Below, one piece after another: positions 41,632 through 51,071 of a stretch of DNA of 64,000 nucleotides. The stretch is from Mesorhizobium sp. 131-2-1 (GTDB lineage: Bacteria; Pseudomonadota; Alphaproteobacteria; Rhizobiales; Rhizobiaceae), in the NCBI RefSeq assembly GCF_016756535.1, contig NZ_AP023247.1:5270501-5334500 (forward strand), given 5' to 3'. The notes below the pieces were generated by a model. The model made no database searches. It was not told the origin of the DNA and saw nothing but the letters and a program-made list of their open reading frames with translations. Made by a program: the position numbers and the translations under genes. Within the stretch, counting starts at the first letter, position 1. Every line of letters begins with the position of its first letter.

Positions 41632-42816
41632 ATGAAGATCCGCCGCATATCGGCGACGCCGATCAACCTGCGGCTGGAAGCGCCCTATCAATGGGTGTTC
41701 GGCGAGCTCGACGGCTTCTCTCCGACCATCGTCGAAGTCGAGACCGACGACGGGCTGGTCGGCCTCGGCGAGGCGCCGACGCCGGCGGCGGCCGCCGTCG
41801 TCAACGACGCCCTTGCGCCACGGCTCGCCGGCCGCGACGCCTTCGACATCGCCGGCGCCGAGCAAGCCTGCCTGCCGTTCTGGACCGGGGTGCAGTCGAT
41901 CAACGACCGCACCCGCATCATGGCCTTCGGCGCCATCGAGATGGCGCTGTGGGACCTGCGCGGCAAGGCGTGGGGGCAGCCGCTCTACCAGCTGCTTGGC
42001 GGCGCGGTGCGCAAGGAGATCCCGTTCACCGACTATTTCTCGCTGCGCGGCGATGGCCCGAGCGTGAAGGGCGAGGCGACGCCGGAGGCGGTCGCCGACT
42101 ATTGCGTCGAGCTGCATGAGCGGCACGGCACGACCTTCTTCGAAGGCAAGTTCTCGACCAGCGACCCCAGGATTTCTCTCAGGATGGTCGAGCTGATCCG
42201 CAAAAGGCTCGGCGACGAGGCGATGATCCGCATCGATTCCAACCAGGCCTATTCGCTGGCCACCGCCAGGCAGCTGGCACGGCCATTGGAAGAGCTCGGC
42301 GTGCGCAACTGGGAAGACCCGGTGGCGACGATCGAGGAGATGCGCGAGCTCAGGCGCCATTGCTCGACCCCGTTCTCGACCCACAACATCGACATCGCGC
42401 GCGCCATCGACCTCAAGGTCCCGGACGCCTTCGTCGGCAACCCGACGGCGCATGGCGGCATCGGCCGGCTGGTCCGTTTCGTCGGCGCCTGTGAGCATGC
42501 CGGCGTCGACTACTGGTGCTACAGTGGCGACAGCGGCATCGGCAGCGCCTGTTACCTGCATCTGTGCGCGGCGCTCGGCTGGATCCGCGAGCCGAACCAG
42601 TCGCTGTTTCGCATGTGGCCGATCGACGTGATCGAGGGCGGGCCGTTCTCGCCGCAGAACAATGTCGTGCGCGTGCCAGAGGGCCACGGCCTCGGCGTCA
42701 CGCTGTCGCGCGAAAACCTCGCCGCCTGTCACCGCGACTTCGTCGAGAACGGGCCCTGCAACAAATACCACGACCCGCAAAAGCCCGGCACCTATCGGCG
42801 CCTGCCGTTGAACTAG
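41632..42816 (+). CDS. Enolase-superfamily enzyme 2 (glucarate dehydratase-like group)
   Basis: 394 residues from ATG 41632. Metal-site segments RIDSNQAYS, RNWEDPV and STHNIDIARA and the loop Lys in FFEGKFSTSD are seen. VPDAFVGNPTAHGG retains an Asp of the His-Asp dyad position, but the place where the His is expected reads WCYSGDSGIGSACY, so the catalytic base may differ from glucarate dehydratase. Length and N-terminal capping domain (TPINLRLEAPYQWVFGELDG) are normal. It follows enzyme 1 by 2 bases; a 255-base leader with no ORF precedes the next gene. Confidence 0.82.
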   Translation: MKIRRISATPINLRLEAPYQWVFGELDGFSPTIVEVETDDGLVGLGEAPTPAAAAVVNDALAPRLAGRDAFDIAGAEQACLPFWTGVQSINDRTRIMAFGAIEMALWDLRGKAWGQPLYQLLGGAVRKEIPFTDYFSLRGDGPSVKGEATPEAVADYCVELHERHGTTFFEGKFSTSDPRISLRMVELIRKRLGDEAMIRIDSNQAYSLATARQLARPLEELGVRNWEDPVATIEEMRELRRHCSTPFSTHNIDIARAIDLKVPDAFVGNPTAHGGIGRLVRFVGACEHAGVDYWCYSGDSGIGSACYLHLCAALGWIREPNQSLFRMWPIDVIEGGPFSPQNNVVRVPEGHGLGVTLSRENLAACHRDFVENGPCNKYHDPQKPGTYRRLPLN

Positions 42817-43071
42817 GAGATCTTTGAGGGAAAGGAGACGACACATCGAACCAGAGGCGGCCGCGATTTCGGTCGGGACCGCAAGACCGAACGAAGCATG
42901 CATCAAGAAAATCTGACCCGTCCGCCGCAAGGACCGGATGGACCACGCAAAGCCGCATGCTACAGTCCGGTCGACCGATACAGTTGATGGCCGGGACAGG
43001 AGAACTCCACGGAATTTCGTCAACCGGAACGCATTCGACAACCACAAGAACTGGGGAAAGGGTTTAGACCC

Positions 43072-44736
43072 ATGAGCAAGAATTATCGCCTTCTCGATCT
43101 CATCCGGCGCAATCGTTCGCCGCTCGAAAACCACCTCATCGACGGCCTGGTCGACGGCCGCGTCAGCCGCCGCGACTTCGTGCGCCACGGCAGCCTGCTT
43201 GGCCTGTCGCTGCCGCTGCTCGGCCGCATCGGCATGGCCGCCGGACTTGGCGGCATGCCTTCGCTCGCCCGCGCCGCGGGCGCGCCCGGCGCCACCATCC
43301 GTGTCGGCAGCAGCGTGCCGGCCGCCGCCATCGACCCGGTGACCATCGCCGACGCGGGCGGCCTTCTGGTGATGCAGCAGGTCGCCGAATTCCTCTGCAT
43401 CGACGGGCCGGACCTGGTGCTGAAGCCGGCGCTCGCCGAAAGCTGGAAGCCGAATGCCGACGGCACGGTGTGGACCTTCACGTTGCGCAAGGGCGTGAAA
43501 TTCCACTCAGGCGGCGAGATGAAGGCCGAGGACGTGGTGGCCAGCATCGACCGGCTCGCCGATCCCGCCAACTCGTCAAACGCGCTGTCGGTGTTCACCG
43601 GCATCCTGCAGAAGGGCGCGACCAAGAAGGTCGACGACTACACCGTCGAATTCCATCTCGACGCGCCGAACGGCAACTTCCCCTACATGGTGTCGTCGGA
43701 CAACTACAACGCCGTCATCATCCCGGCGAGCTACAAGGGCGACTACGAAAAGAGCTTCGACGGCACCGGGCCGTTCAAGATCGAGAAGTACACGCCCAAG
43801 GTCGGCGCCTCCTTCGTGCGCAACGAAGACTACTGGGGCGAGAAGGCGCTGCCGGAACGCACTGAGTTCACTTTCTTCGCCGACATGCAGCCACAGATCC
43901 TGGCGCTGCAGGGCGGCCAGATCGACATCATCAACCAGATGCCGGTGCTGGCCGGTGTCGGGCTGCTCAGCGATCCGAATGTCGACATCATCAGCCTGAA
44001 GTCGGTGGCGCATCAGCAGTTGCATATGCGCTGCGATTCCGACCCGTTCAAGGATCCGCGCGTGCGTCGGGCGATCGCGCTCAGCATCGACCGCAAGAAG
44101 CTCGTCGCCGGCCTGATGAAGGGCCGCGCCCAGGAAGGCAACGACAGCCCGTTCGCCGCCGCCTATCCGTCGACCGACACCAGCGTGCCGCAGCGCGAGC
44201 AGGACATCGCGCAGGCCAAGCAGCTGATGGAAGCGGCCGGCGCCGGCAAGGGCTTCAAGGTGACGCTGACCACCGAGCGCTATCTCGAAATCCCGGAATA
44301 CGCGCAGCTCATCCAGAACTGGGTCAAGGAAATCGGCATCGAACTCGAGCTCAACATCCTCGACCAGGGCGCCTATTACGGCGATGCGGTGTTCGGCAAG
44401 TCGAACTGGCTGGACTCGGTGATGGGCATCACCGACTACGGCCACCGCGGCGTGCCCAACGTCTATCTTGCCGCGCCGCTGAAGAGCGACGGCACCTGGA
44501 ACGCCGCGCACTTCAAGAACAAGGACTACGACCAGCTGGCGACCAGCTATATCGCGGCGCTCGACGTCGAGGCACAGAAGGCCACCGCCGGTAAGATCCA
44601 GAAGCTGCTGCTTGAGGAAACGCCCGTCATCTTCGGCTATTTCTACGATTATCTGACGGCGACCGCGAAGGGCGTGACCGGCGTGCAGCCGACGGCCATG
44701 TCGCAGCTTTTCCTGGAGAAAGCGGCGAAGGCCTGA
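43072..44736 (+). CDS. Peptide-type ABC transporter solute-binding protein 1 (DppA-like)
   Basis: 554 residues. Twin-arginine-like signal (RRDFVRHGSLLGLSLPLLGR, residues 34-53) before the mature domain. SBP_bac_5 features: FTLRKGVKFHSGGEMKAEDVV, DGTGPFKIEKYTPKVGASFV, IALSIDRKKLVAGLMKG and EYAQLIQNWVKEIGIELEL. The class binds di/oligopeptides, opines or glycosidic compounds. A hairpin (44755-44786) follows and, unusually, a molybdoenzyme gene separates it from its permease genes. Confidence 0.92.
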   Translation: MSKNYRLLDLIRRNRSPLENHLIDGLVDGRVSRRDFVRHGSLLGLSLPLLGRIGMAAGLGGMPSLARAAGAPGATIRVGSSVPAAAIDPVTIADAGGLLVMQQVAEFLCIDGPDLVLKPALAESWKPNADGTVWTFTLRKGVKFHSGGEMKAEDVVASIDRLADPANSSNALSVFTGILQKGATKKVDDYTVEFHLDAPNGNFPYMVSSDNYNAVIIPASYKGDYEKSFDGTGPFKIEKYTPKVGASFVRNEDYWGEKALPERTEFTFFADMQPQILALQGGQIDIINQMPVLAGVGLLSDPNVDIISLKSVAHQQLHMRCDSDPFKDPRVRRAIALSIDRKKLVAGLMKGRAQEGNDSPFAAAYPSTDTSVPQREQDIAQAKQLMEAAGAGKGFKVTLTTERYLEIPEYAQLIQNWVKEIGIELELNILDQGAYYGDAVFGKSNWLDSVMGITDYGHRGVPNVYLAAPLKSDGTWNAAHFKNKDYDQLATSYIAALDVEAQKATAGKIQKLLLEETPVIFGYFYDYLTATAKGVTGVQPTAMSQLFLEKAAKA

Positions 44737-44754
44737 CGGAGAAAGAGGTTCCGC

Positions 44755-44786
44755 GATTGCCAACCCCGTGGCAGGGGCTGGCAATC
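44755..44786 (+). other. Intercistronic hairpin after the DppA-like gene
   Basis: GATTGCCA (44755-44762) pairs with TGGCAATC (44779-44786), and CCCC (44764-44767) with GGGG (44774-44777), with one A/C mismatch and a GTGGCA loop. There is no U-tract, so it is more likely an mRNA stabiliser than a terminator. Confidence 0.55.
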
Positions 44787-44846
44787 GGCGACCAGCCGTG
44801 ACAGGGCGCCGGGCGCCTTGTCCGGCCATTGCCTGATGATCCAGCA

Positions 44847-47201
44847 ATGACGCACCCCATGGAGTCCAGAACCCTGCTCACCACCTTGCATTGGGGGACA
44901 TACGAGGTCAGCGCCGAGAACGGCAGGCTCGTCGGTGTCGAACCGTGGAGAGGCGATCCCGATCCGTCTCCGATCGGCCAGTCGATGCTCGGCACGGTGC
45001 ACGGAAAGCTCCGCGTCGCCCGCCCCGCCATCAGGCGCAGCTGGTTGGAAGGAGACAGGTCCGGTCCCTCCGACAGGCGGAGCGACGAACCTTTCGTGGA
45101 AGTGCCCTGGGAGACCGCACTGGATATTGTGGCGGCCGAGCTGGGACGCGTCCGCTCGGCGCATGGGAACAGCGCGATCTATGCGGGGTCGTACGGATGG
45201 GCGAGCGCCGGGCGGTTCCATCATGCGCAAAGCCAGGTCCACCGCTTCCTGAACACGATCGGCGGCTATACGGGCTCGGTGCTCAGCTATTCTTATGGCG
45301 CGGGCGAAATCGTCCTGCCGCATGTGCTTGGCAGCACCGACGCCCTGACGGGCAATCATTCCACCTGGGACGGGATCGAACAGCATAGCAAGCTGATCGT
45401 TGCCTTTGGCGGGCTGCCTTGGCGCAACACGCAGATACAGGGCGGCGGCTCGGCGAGGCACGAAGCGGCGGCGGCCCTATGCAACGCCGTCGGCAACGGC
45501 GCCCGGCTCATCAATGTCTCACCCGTGCGCGACGACGCGCCGCGCGGCGTCGAGACCGAATGGCTGCCGCTGCGGCCGAACAGCGACACTGCCGTCATGC
45601 TGGCTCTGTGCCACGTCCTCATCAGCCAGCGCCTGCATGACGAGACGTTCCTGGCGCGGTACTGCACCGGCTTCGAGATCGTGCGGGCCTACGTCATGGG
45701 CGAGACCGACGGCCAGCCGAAGAATCCCGCATGGGCGGCCGCGCTCAGCGACGTGGCCGAGGATAGGATCGTCGCACTGGCTCGGGACATGGCCGCCAAG
45801 CGCACGATGCTGATGGTCAGTTGGTCGCTGCAGCGCGCCGACCATGGCGAGCAGCCCTACTGGGCGGCGATCACGCTCGCCGCGCTGCTCGGCCAGGTCG
45901 GATTGCCGGGTGGCGGATTTGGTTTCGGCTATTCCTCGACGAACGGCGCCGGACGGCCGGAGATGGGATTTCGCTGGCCTTCGCTGTCGCAGGGCCGAAA
46001 CCCGGTAACAGATTTCATCCCGGTGGCGCGCGTGGCCGACATGCTGCTCGATCCCGGCGGATCGTTCGACTTCAACGGCGCCAGCTTGAACTATCCCGAT
46101 GTCAGGCTCGTCTATTGGGCCGGCGGCAATCCGTTCCACCACCATCAGGACCTGAACCGGCTCGTCGAGGCATGGCAGCGGCCAGAGACGATCATCGTCC
46201 ATGAGCCATTCTGGACGGCGACGGCGCGCCATGCCGACATCGTGCTGCCAGTCACCACGCCGCTTGAGAGGAACGATCTCGCCTTTTCGAACCGCGAAAA
46301 CCTTGTGGTCGCCATGAAGCAGGCCATAGACCCGGTCGGCGAGGCACGCGACGACTATCGGATCTTCGCCGGCCTGGCGGCGCGGCTCGGCGTGCGCGAA
46401 GCCTTCACCGAGGGGCGCGACGCCGAAGCGTGGATCCGCCTGCTCTACGACCAGGCCCGGGAAAATGCGCACGCCGGCGGTGTCGACATGCCGCCGTTCG
46501 AGCGGTTCTGGCATGACGGCCACGCTGAGCTCATCCGCCGGATCACTTCGCAGACCTTCCTGGGACCATTCCGCTCTGACCCCGAGCGGCACCGGCTAGC
46601 GACCCCGTCGGGGCGCATCGAACTCTATTCCTCGACGATCGACGGCTTCGGCTATGACGATTGCCCCGGCCACGCGGTGTGGCGGGAGCCACGGGAATGG
46701 CTGGGCAGCAGCCTTGCCGGGCGGTTTCCCCTGCACCTTTTATCGCCGCAGCCGGCCGACAAGCTGCACAGCCAGTACGATCACGGCTCGGTCAGCCGCG
46801 CCGGCAAGGTGTCAGACCGCGCACCATTGTGGATGAATCCGGCGGATGCTGCGGCGCGCGGCATCCTGGACGGAACGGTCGTCCGCGTCTTCAACGATCG
46901 CGGGTCGTGCCTGGCGGGCGCCGTGTTGACGGACGGCCTGATCCCAGGCGTCGTCCAGTTGCCCACCGGCGCATGGTTCGACCCGTCCGACCCGGGACAG
47001 GCGCACAGCCTGGAAAAGCACGGCAACCCAAATGTCCTGACGCCGGACCGGGGCACGTCCCGTCTCGCGCAATCGCCGACCTGCAATTCGACGCTGGTGC
47101 AGGTGTCGCGATTTACGGGAGCCGTTCCGCCGGTGACAGCATTCGATCCGCCTGCCACAGTGACCGTGTCCGGCTTGCCCGGGCTAAAGCATCTTTCATA
47201 A
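44847..47201 (+). CDS. Cytoplasmic molybdopterin oxidoreductase, BisC-like (S/N-oxide reductase)
   Basis: 784 residues from ATG 44847. Molybdopterin-guanine-dinucleotide enzyme of the DMSO/TMAO/biotin-sulfoxide reductase group: TLHWGTYEV start, SYSYGAGEIVLPHVLG where the Mo-ligating Ser is expected, LMVSWSLQRADHGEQPYWA, DIVLPVTTPLERND and the C-terminal molydop-binding domain LHLLSPQPADKLHSQYDHG. No twin-arginine signal or N-terminal FeS Cys motif, as in cytoplasmic BisC. It is placed inside an importer operon, suggesting reduction of an imported sulfoxide or N-oxide. The TAA stop is followed by the DppB-like frame. Confidence 0.9.
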   Translation: MTHPMESRTLLTTLHWGTYEVSAENGRLVGVEPWRGDPDPSPIGQSMLGTVHGKLRVARPAIRRSWLEGDRSGPSDRRSDEPFVEVPWETALDIVAAELGRVRSAHGNSAIYAGSYGWASAGRFHHAQSQVHRFLNTIGGYTGSVLSYSYGAGEIVLPHVLGSTDALTGNHSTWDGIEQHSKLIVAFGGLPWRNTQIQGGGSARHEAAAALCNAVGNGARLINVSPVRDDAPRGVETEWLPLRPNSDTAVMLALCHVLISQRLHDETFLARYCTGFEIVRAYVMGETDGQPKNPAWAAALSDVAEDRIVALARDMAAKRTMLMVSWSLQRADHGEQPYWAAITLAALLGQVGLPGGGFGFGYSSTNGAGRPEMGFRWPSLSQGRNPVTDFIPVARVADMLLDPGGSFDFNGASLNYPDVRLVYWAGGNPFHHHQDLNRLVEAWQRPETIIVHEPFWTATARHADIVLPVTTPLERNDLAFSNRENLVVAMKQAIDPVGEARDDYRIFAGLAARLGVREAFTEGRDAEAWIRLLYDQARENAHAGGVDMPPFERFWHDGHAELIRRITSQTFLGPFRSDPERHRLATPSGRIELYSSTIDGFGYDDCPGHAVWREPREWLGSSLAGRFPLHLLSPQPADKLHSQYDHGSVSRAGKVSDRAPLWMNPADAAARGILDGTVVRVFNDRGSCLAGAVLTDGLIPGVVQLPTGAWFDPSDPGQAHSLEKHGNPNVLTPDRGTSRLAQSPTCNSTLVQVSRFTGAVPPVTAFDPPATVTVSGLPGLKHLS

Positions 47202-47213
47202 GGAGTCCCGGTT

Positions 47214-48167
47214 ATTCTCTCCTTCCTCGTCCGGCGCCTGGCCCTCTCGCTTGTCACGCTGTTCCTGCTCAGCGTCATGGTGTTCCTGGGTGGCCAAGTG
47301 CTGCCCGGCAATGTCGGGCGCGCCATATTGGGGCCGTTCGCCGACCAGCGCGCCGTCGACGCGCTCAACCACACGCTCGGCGTCGACCGACCGCTGCTCG
47401 TGCAGTACGGAACCTGGATCTGGAACTTCCTCCAGGGCGACATGGGCACGTCCTACATTTTTCGCGCGCCCGTCGCCCCGTTCGTTCTCGACGCGCTCGG
47501 CAATTCGATGAAGCTGGCGCTGGTCGCCTTCGTGCTGGTGGTGCCGATCGGCATCCTCGGCGGCGTCATCGCAGCGCTCAACCTCAACCGGCCACTCGAC
47601 CGCATCATCAGCCTCGGCGGCCTGTCGGTGACGGTGCTGCCCGAATTCGTCACCGGCATCATCCTCATCCTGATCTTCGGGGTCTGGCTGCGCTGGCTGC
47701 CGATCGCCGCCGCCTGGCCGAAGGGCGCCGGCTTCTTCACCCAGCTCTATTATCTGATCCTGCCCTCGCTGCCGCTGTTCCTGGTGCTGTTCGGCTATAT
47801 CGCGCGCATGGCGCGCTCCGGCATGATCGAGGCGCTCGATTCCGACTACACGCGAACCGCCGTGCTCAAGGGCCTGCCCTGGCGCACGGTGATCTGGCGG
47901 CACGTGCTGCGCAACGCGCTGCTTCCCACCATCACCGTGATCGCCACGCAGACCGGCTATCTCATCGGCGGCCTTGTCGTCATCGAGACGTTGTTCCGCT
48001 ACCAGGGCATCGGCTCACTGATCTTCACCGCCGCGCGCGGCAAGGATTTCCCGATGCTGGAAGCCGGCATCCTCACCATCGGCATCGTCTACGCGGTGGC
48101 CACGCTTGCCGCCGATTTCCTCTATTCCGTGCTCAATCCGCGGATCCGGCTGGGGGCAGAGCAATGA
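47214..48167 (+). CDS. Peptide-type ABC permease, DppB-like, with no canonical start codon
   Basis: The frame is open directly after the molybdoenzyme stop and reads GVPVILSFLVRRLALSLVTL, the usual DppB start, up to LRLGAEQ-like RIRLGAEQ at the end. No ATG, GTG or TTG exists before ATG 47277, which would delete most of transmembrane helix 1. AAGGAG at 47200-47205 is spaced 8 bases from ATT 47214, the position expected for the initiator, suggesting ATT initiation, a start lost by G-to-T change, or a sequence error. The rest (EAA loop YTRTAVLKGLPWRTVIWRHV, TGYLIGGLVVIETLF) is intact. Confidence 0.75.
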   Translation: MLSFLVRRLALSLVTLFLLSVMVFLGGQVLPGNVGRAILGPFADQRAVDALNHTLGVDRPLLVQYGTWIWNFLQGDMGTSYIFRAPVAPFVLDALGNSMKLALVAFVLVVPIGILGGVIAALNLNRPLDRIISLGGLSVTVLPEFVTGIILILIFGVWLRWLPIAAAWPKGAGFFTQLYYLILPSLPLFLVLFGYIARMARSGMIEALDSDYTRTAVLKGLPWRTVIWRHVLRNALLPTITVIATQTGYLIGGLVVIETLFRYQGIGSLIFTAARGKDFPMLEAGILTIGIVYAVATLAADFLYSVLNPRIRLGAEQ

Positions 48168-49045
48168 GCGCAACCGACACTCCCGCAGGCATTCCCGCGC
48201 CGGACGCCACGCGGCGCAGTCCGTGGAGCGAGGCGCTGCATTCGCTGCTCAGATCAGGCACCTTCATGACCGGGCTTGCCATCGTCTCGTTCTGGATCAT
48301 CTGCGCGCTGTTCGGCGAGCACTTCGTTCCGTTCGATCCGCTCGCCGACGACATCATCAACGCGCTCGCTCCGCCTTCGGCCGAGCACTGGTTCGGCACC
48401 GACCAGATCGGCCGCGACGTCTTTTCGCGCGTCATCGTCGGCTCGCGCGACATCCTCACGGTGGCGCCGCTGGCGACGATCCTGGCGACCATCGCCGGCA
48501 CCGCGCTCGGCCTGTTCGTCGGCTATTTCCGCGGCCTCGCCGACGATATCGTCAGCCGCATCCTCGAAGCGTTCATGGCGATCCCGGTGGTCATCGTCGC
48601 GCTACTCGCCATTGTCGCGCTCGGCACGTCGAAGGCGACCGTCATCGTCGTCATCGGCTTGAGCTTCGCGCCTATCATCGCCCGCACGGTGCGCTCGGCG
48701 GTGCTGGCCGAGCGCGAACTCGACTATGTCGCGGCGGCGCAGCTGCGCCATGAGGGCGCATTGCACACGATGTTCGTCGAGATCCTGCCCAACGTCATCC
48801 CGCCGATTCTGGTCGAGACGACGGTGCGGCTGGGCTACGCCATCTTCGCCGTCGCGACGCTTTCGTTCATGGGCTTCGGCATCCAGCCGCCATCCCCCGA
48901 TTGGGGCCTCTCGATCTCCAGCAATTACGGCATGATCGGCGGCGGCTTCTGGTGGACGGTGCTGTTCGACGCGCTTGCCATCGCTTCGCTGGTGATCGGC
49001 GTCAACCTGGTGGCGGACGGTGTCCACGGAGCGTTCAATGACTGA
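48164..49045 (+). CDS. Peptide-type ABC permease, DppC-like
   Basis: 293 residues from ATG 48164, overlapping the DppB stop (ATGA). N-terminal DppC domain segments SLLRSGTFMTGLAIVSFWII and HWFGTDQIGRDVFSRVIVGS precede the EAA loop ERELDYVAAAQLRHEGALHTM. Ends with the ATPase start 8 bases inside its stop. It forms a complex with DppB and the fused ATPase. Confidence 0.93.
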   Translation: MSATDTPAGIPAPDATRRSPWSEALHSLLRSGTFMTGLAIVSFWIICALFGEHFVPFDPLADDIINALAPPSAEHWFGTDQIGRDVFSRVIVGSRDILTVAPLATILATIAGTALGLFVGYFRGLADDIVSRILEAFMAIPVVIVALLAIVALGTSKATVIVVIGLSFAPIIARTVRSAVLAERELDYVAAAQLRHEGALHTMFVEILPNVIPPILVETTVRLGYAIFAVATLSFMGFGIQPPSPDWGLSISSNYGMIGGGFWWTVLFDALAIASLVIGVNLVADGVHGAFND

Positions 49046-51056
49046 GAAGAACGCGCTCGAGCTCAACGACCTTTCGGTCGCCTATCGCGTGGCCGGCCGC
49101 AACCGGGCGGTGTTGCGCAATGTCAGCCTCAGCATCGGCCAGGGCGAGGCCTACGGGCTGGTCGGCGAGTCCGGCTGCGGCAAATCCACGGTCGCACTGT
49201 CTGTGGTGCGCTACCTGCCACGCAACGGCTCGATCACCGGCGGCTCGATTTCGCTCGACGGCCAGGACGTGATGAAGCTCGACGCCGAGGCGCTGCGGCG
49301 GGCGCGGGCCGAGAGCGTGTCGATGGTCTACCAGGACCCCGGCAAGGCGCTGAACCCGTCGCTGCGTATCGGCCGGCAGCTGACCGAGATCTTCGAGCTT
49401 GCCGGCGTCACGGGACAGGCGGCCGCCGACAAGGCGATCGCCATGCTCAATCGTGTGCGCATCTCCGATCCGGCCAGCGTCATGCAGCGCTATCCGCACC
49501 AGCTCTCCGGCGGCATGCAGCAGCGCGTGGCGATCGCCATGGCGCTCGCCAATGACCCGTCGATGCTGATCCTCGACGAGCCGACGACCGGTCTCGACGC
49601 GACGGTGGAAGCCGAAGTGCTCGACCTGATCGGGCAATTGCGGCGAGAGCTGTCGGCCTCGATCCTGTTCATCAGCCACAACCTCGCCGTCGTCTCCAAC
49701 ATGTGCGACCGCGTCGGCGTGCTCTATGCCGGCATGCTGGTCGAGGAAGGCTCGACCAAGGACGTCTTCAACGATCCGCGCCATCCCTACACGGTGGCGC
49801 TGCTGCGCTGCCTGCCGCGCGGCGGCCAGCGCAAGGACCAGGGTCGCCTCGACACCATCCCCGGCTTCCTGCCCGGCATCGGCGCCAACATCACCGGCTG
49901 CGCTTTCGCCGACCGCTGCGCGCTTGCGACCGAGCGCTGCCGCACCGAGCCGCCGCCGCTCTATGATCTGGGCGACCGGCTGTCGCGCTGCCATTACCAT
50001 GACAAGGCGCAGTCGCTGCCGCGCGCGACACCAGCCGATGTGGCGGCCGCCGCGCCGAAGGCCGCAGAACCCGTGCTGCGTGTCGAGGGGCTCAACAAGA
50101 CCTATGCCAGCCACGGCCTGCCGCTGAGGGCGGTGAAGGATGTCTCGGTCAGCCTGACGCCCGGCGAGACGCTTGGCCTGGTCGGCGAGTCCGGCAGCGG
50201 CAAGACGACCTTCGCACGGCTCCTCCTCGGCCTGGTGCCGCCGGACGAGGGCGGCAGCATCCAGCTCGAGGGCAAGCAACTGGCGCCGCGGCTCGCCAGC
50301 CGTACGGAAGACCAGGTCAAGGCGGTGCAGATCGTCTTCCAGAATCCGGACTCGGCGCTCAACCGCTCGCATTCGATCCGCCACATCCTCGGCCGGGCTT
50401 TGAAGCGGCTGGGCGGGTTCACCGGTAAGGCGCTGGACACACGCCTCGAGGAGCTCGTCCGTTCGGTCCGCCTCACCGACCGCCATCTCGCGGTGAAGCC
50501 GCGCCAGCTCTCGGGCGGGCTGAAGCAGCGCGTCGCCATCGCGCGCGCCTTCGCGGGTGATCCGCGCATCGTCGTCTGCGACGAGCCGACCTCGGCACTC
50601 GACGTCTCGGTGCAGGCGGCGATCCTCAACCTTTTGGCCGACCTGCAGTCGAAGCAGGATGTCAGCTACATCTTCATCTCGCATGACCTCGGCGTGGTGC
50701 GCTATCTCTCCGACAAGATCGCCGTGCTCTATCTCGGCCGCATCATGGAGTTCGGACCTTCCGAAGCGGTCTTTTCCGGCCCGCATCATCCCTACACCGA
50801 GGCGCTGCTCTCCGCCGTGCCCAAGCTCGACCGGACGGAGAGCTCGCGCATCCGTCTCGACGGCGAAATCCCGAGCGCCGCCAACCCGCCGAGGGGCTGC
50901 GTGTTCCACACGCGCTGCCCGCGCAAGATCGGCGCGATCTGCGAAACGCAAGAGCCCGAGTTGGCCGAGGCGGAACCCGGCCACACGATCCGCTGCCATA
51001 TTCCTTTTTCGGAATTGGCAAGGCTGCAAAGGCCCAAGGCCGTGGAGCCGGCGTGA
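49038..51056 (+). CDS. Fused double ATPase of the peptide-type importer (DppD-DppF)
   Basis: 672 residues, two complete ATPase halves on one chain. First: Walker A GESGCGKST, signature LSGGMQQRV, Walker B LILDEPTTGLD. Second: GESGSGKTT, LSGGLKQRVAIA, IVVCDEPTSALD. Each half ends with an oligopeptide-HPY Cys motif, CAFADRCALATERC and CVFHTRCPRKIGAIC. Start ATG 49038 overlaps the DppC end by 8 bases. The fused form is common in rhizobia. Confidence 0.94.
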   Translation: MTEKNALELNDLSVAYRVAGRNRAVLRNVSLSIGQGEAYGLVGESGCGKSTVALSVVRYLPRNGSITGGSISLDGQDVMKLDAEALRRARAESVSMVYQDPGKALNPSLRIGRQLTEIFELAGVTGQAAADKAIAMLNRVRISDPASVMQRYPHQLSGGMQQRVAIAMALANDPSMLILDEPTTGLDATVEAEVLDLIGQLRRELSASILFISHNLAVVSNMCDRVGVLYAGMLVEEGSTKDVFNDPRHPYTVALLRCLPRGGQRKDQGRLDTIPGFLPGIGANITGCAFADRCALATERCRTEPPPLYDLGDRLSRCHYHDKAQSLPRATPADVAAAAPKAAEPVLRVEGLNKTYASHGLPLRAVKDVSVSLTPGETLGLVGESGSGKTTFARLLLGLVPPDEGGSIQLEGKQLAPRLASRTEDQVKAVQIVFQNPDSALNRSHSIRHILGRALKRLGGFTGKALDTRLEELVRSVRLTDRHLAVKPRQLSGGLKQRVAIARAFAGDPRIVVCDEPTSALDVSVQAAILNLLADLQSKQDVSYIFISHDLGVVRYLSDKIAVLYLGRIMEFGPSEAVFSGPHHPYTEALLSAVPKLDRTESSRIRLDGEIPSAANPPRGCVFHTRCPRKIGAICETQEPELAEAEPGHTIRCHIPFSELARLQRPKAVEPA

Positions 51057-51071
51057 CCACCGATCCGGTGC

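Noticed and set aside
46661..48163. Long frame leading into the DppC-like permease
   Set aside because: It is an out-of-frame reading of the molybdoenzyme and DppB genes; DppC starts at 48164.
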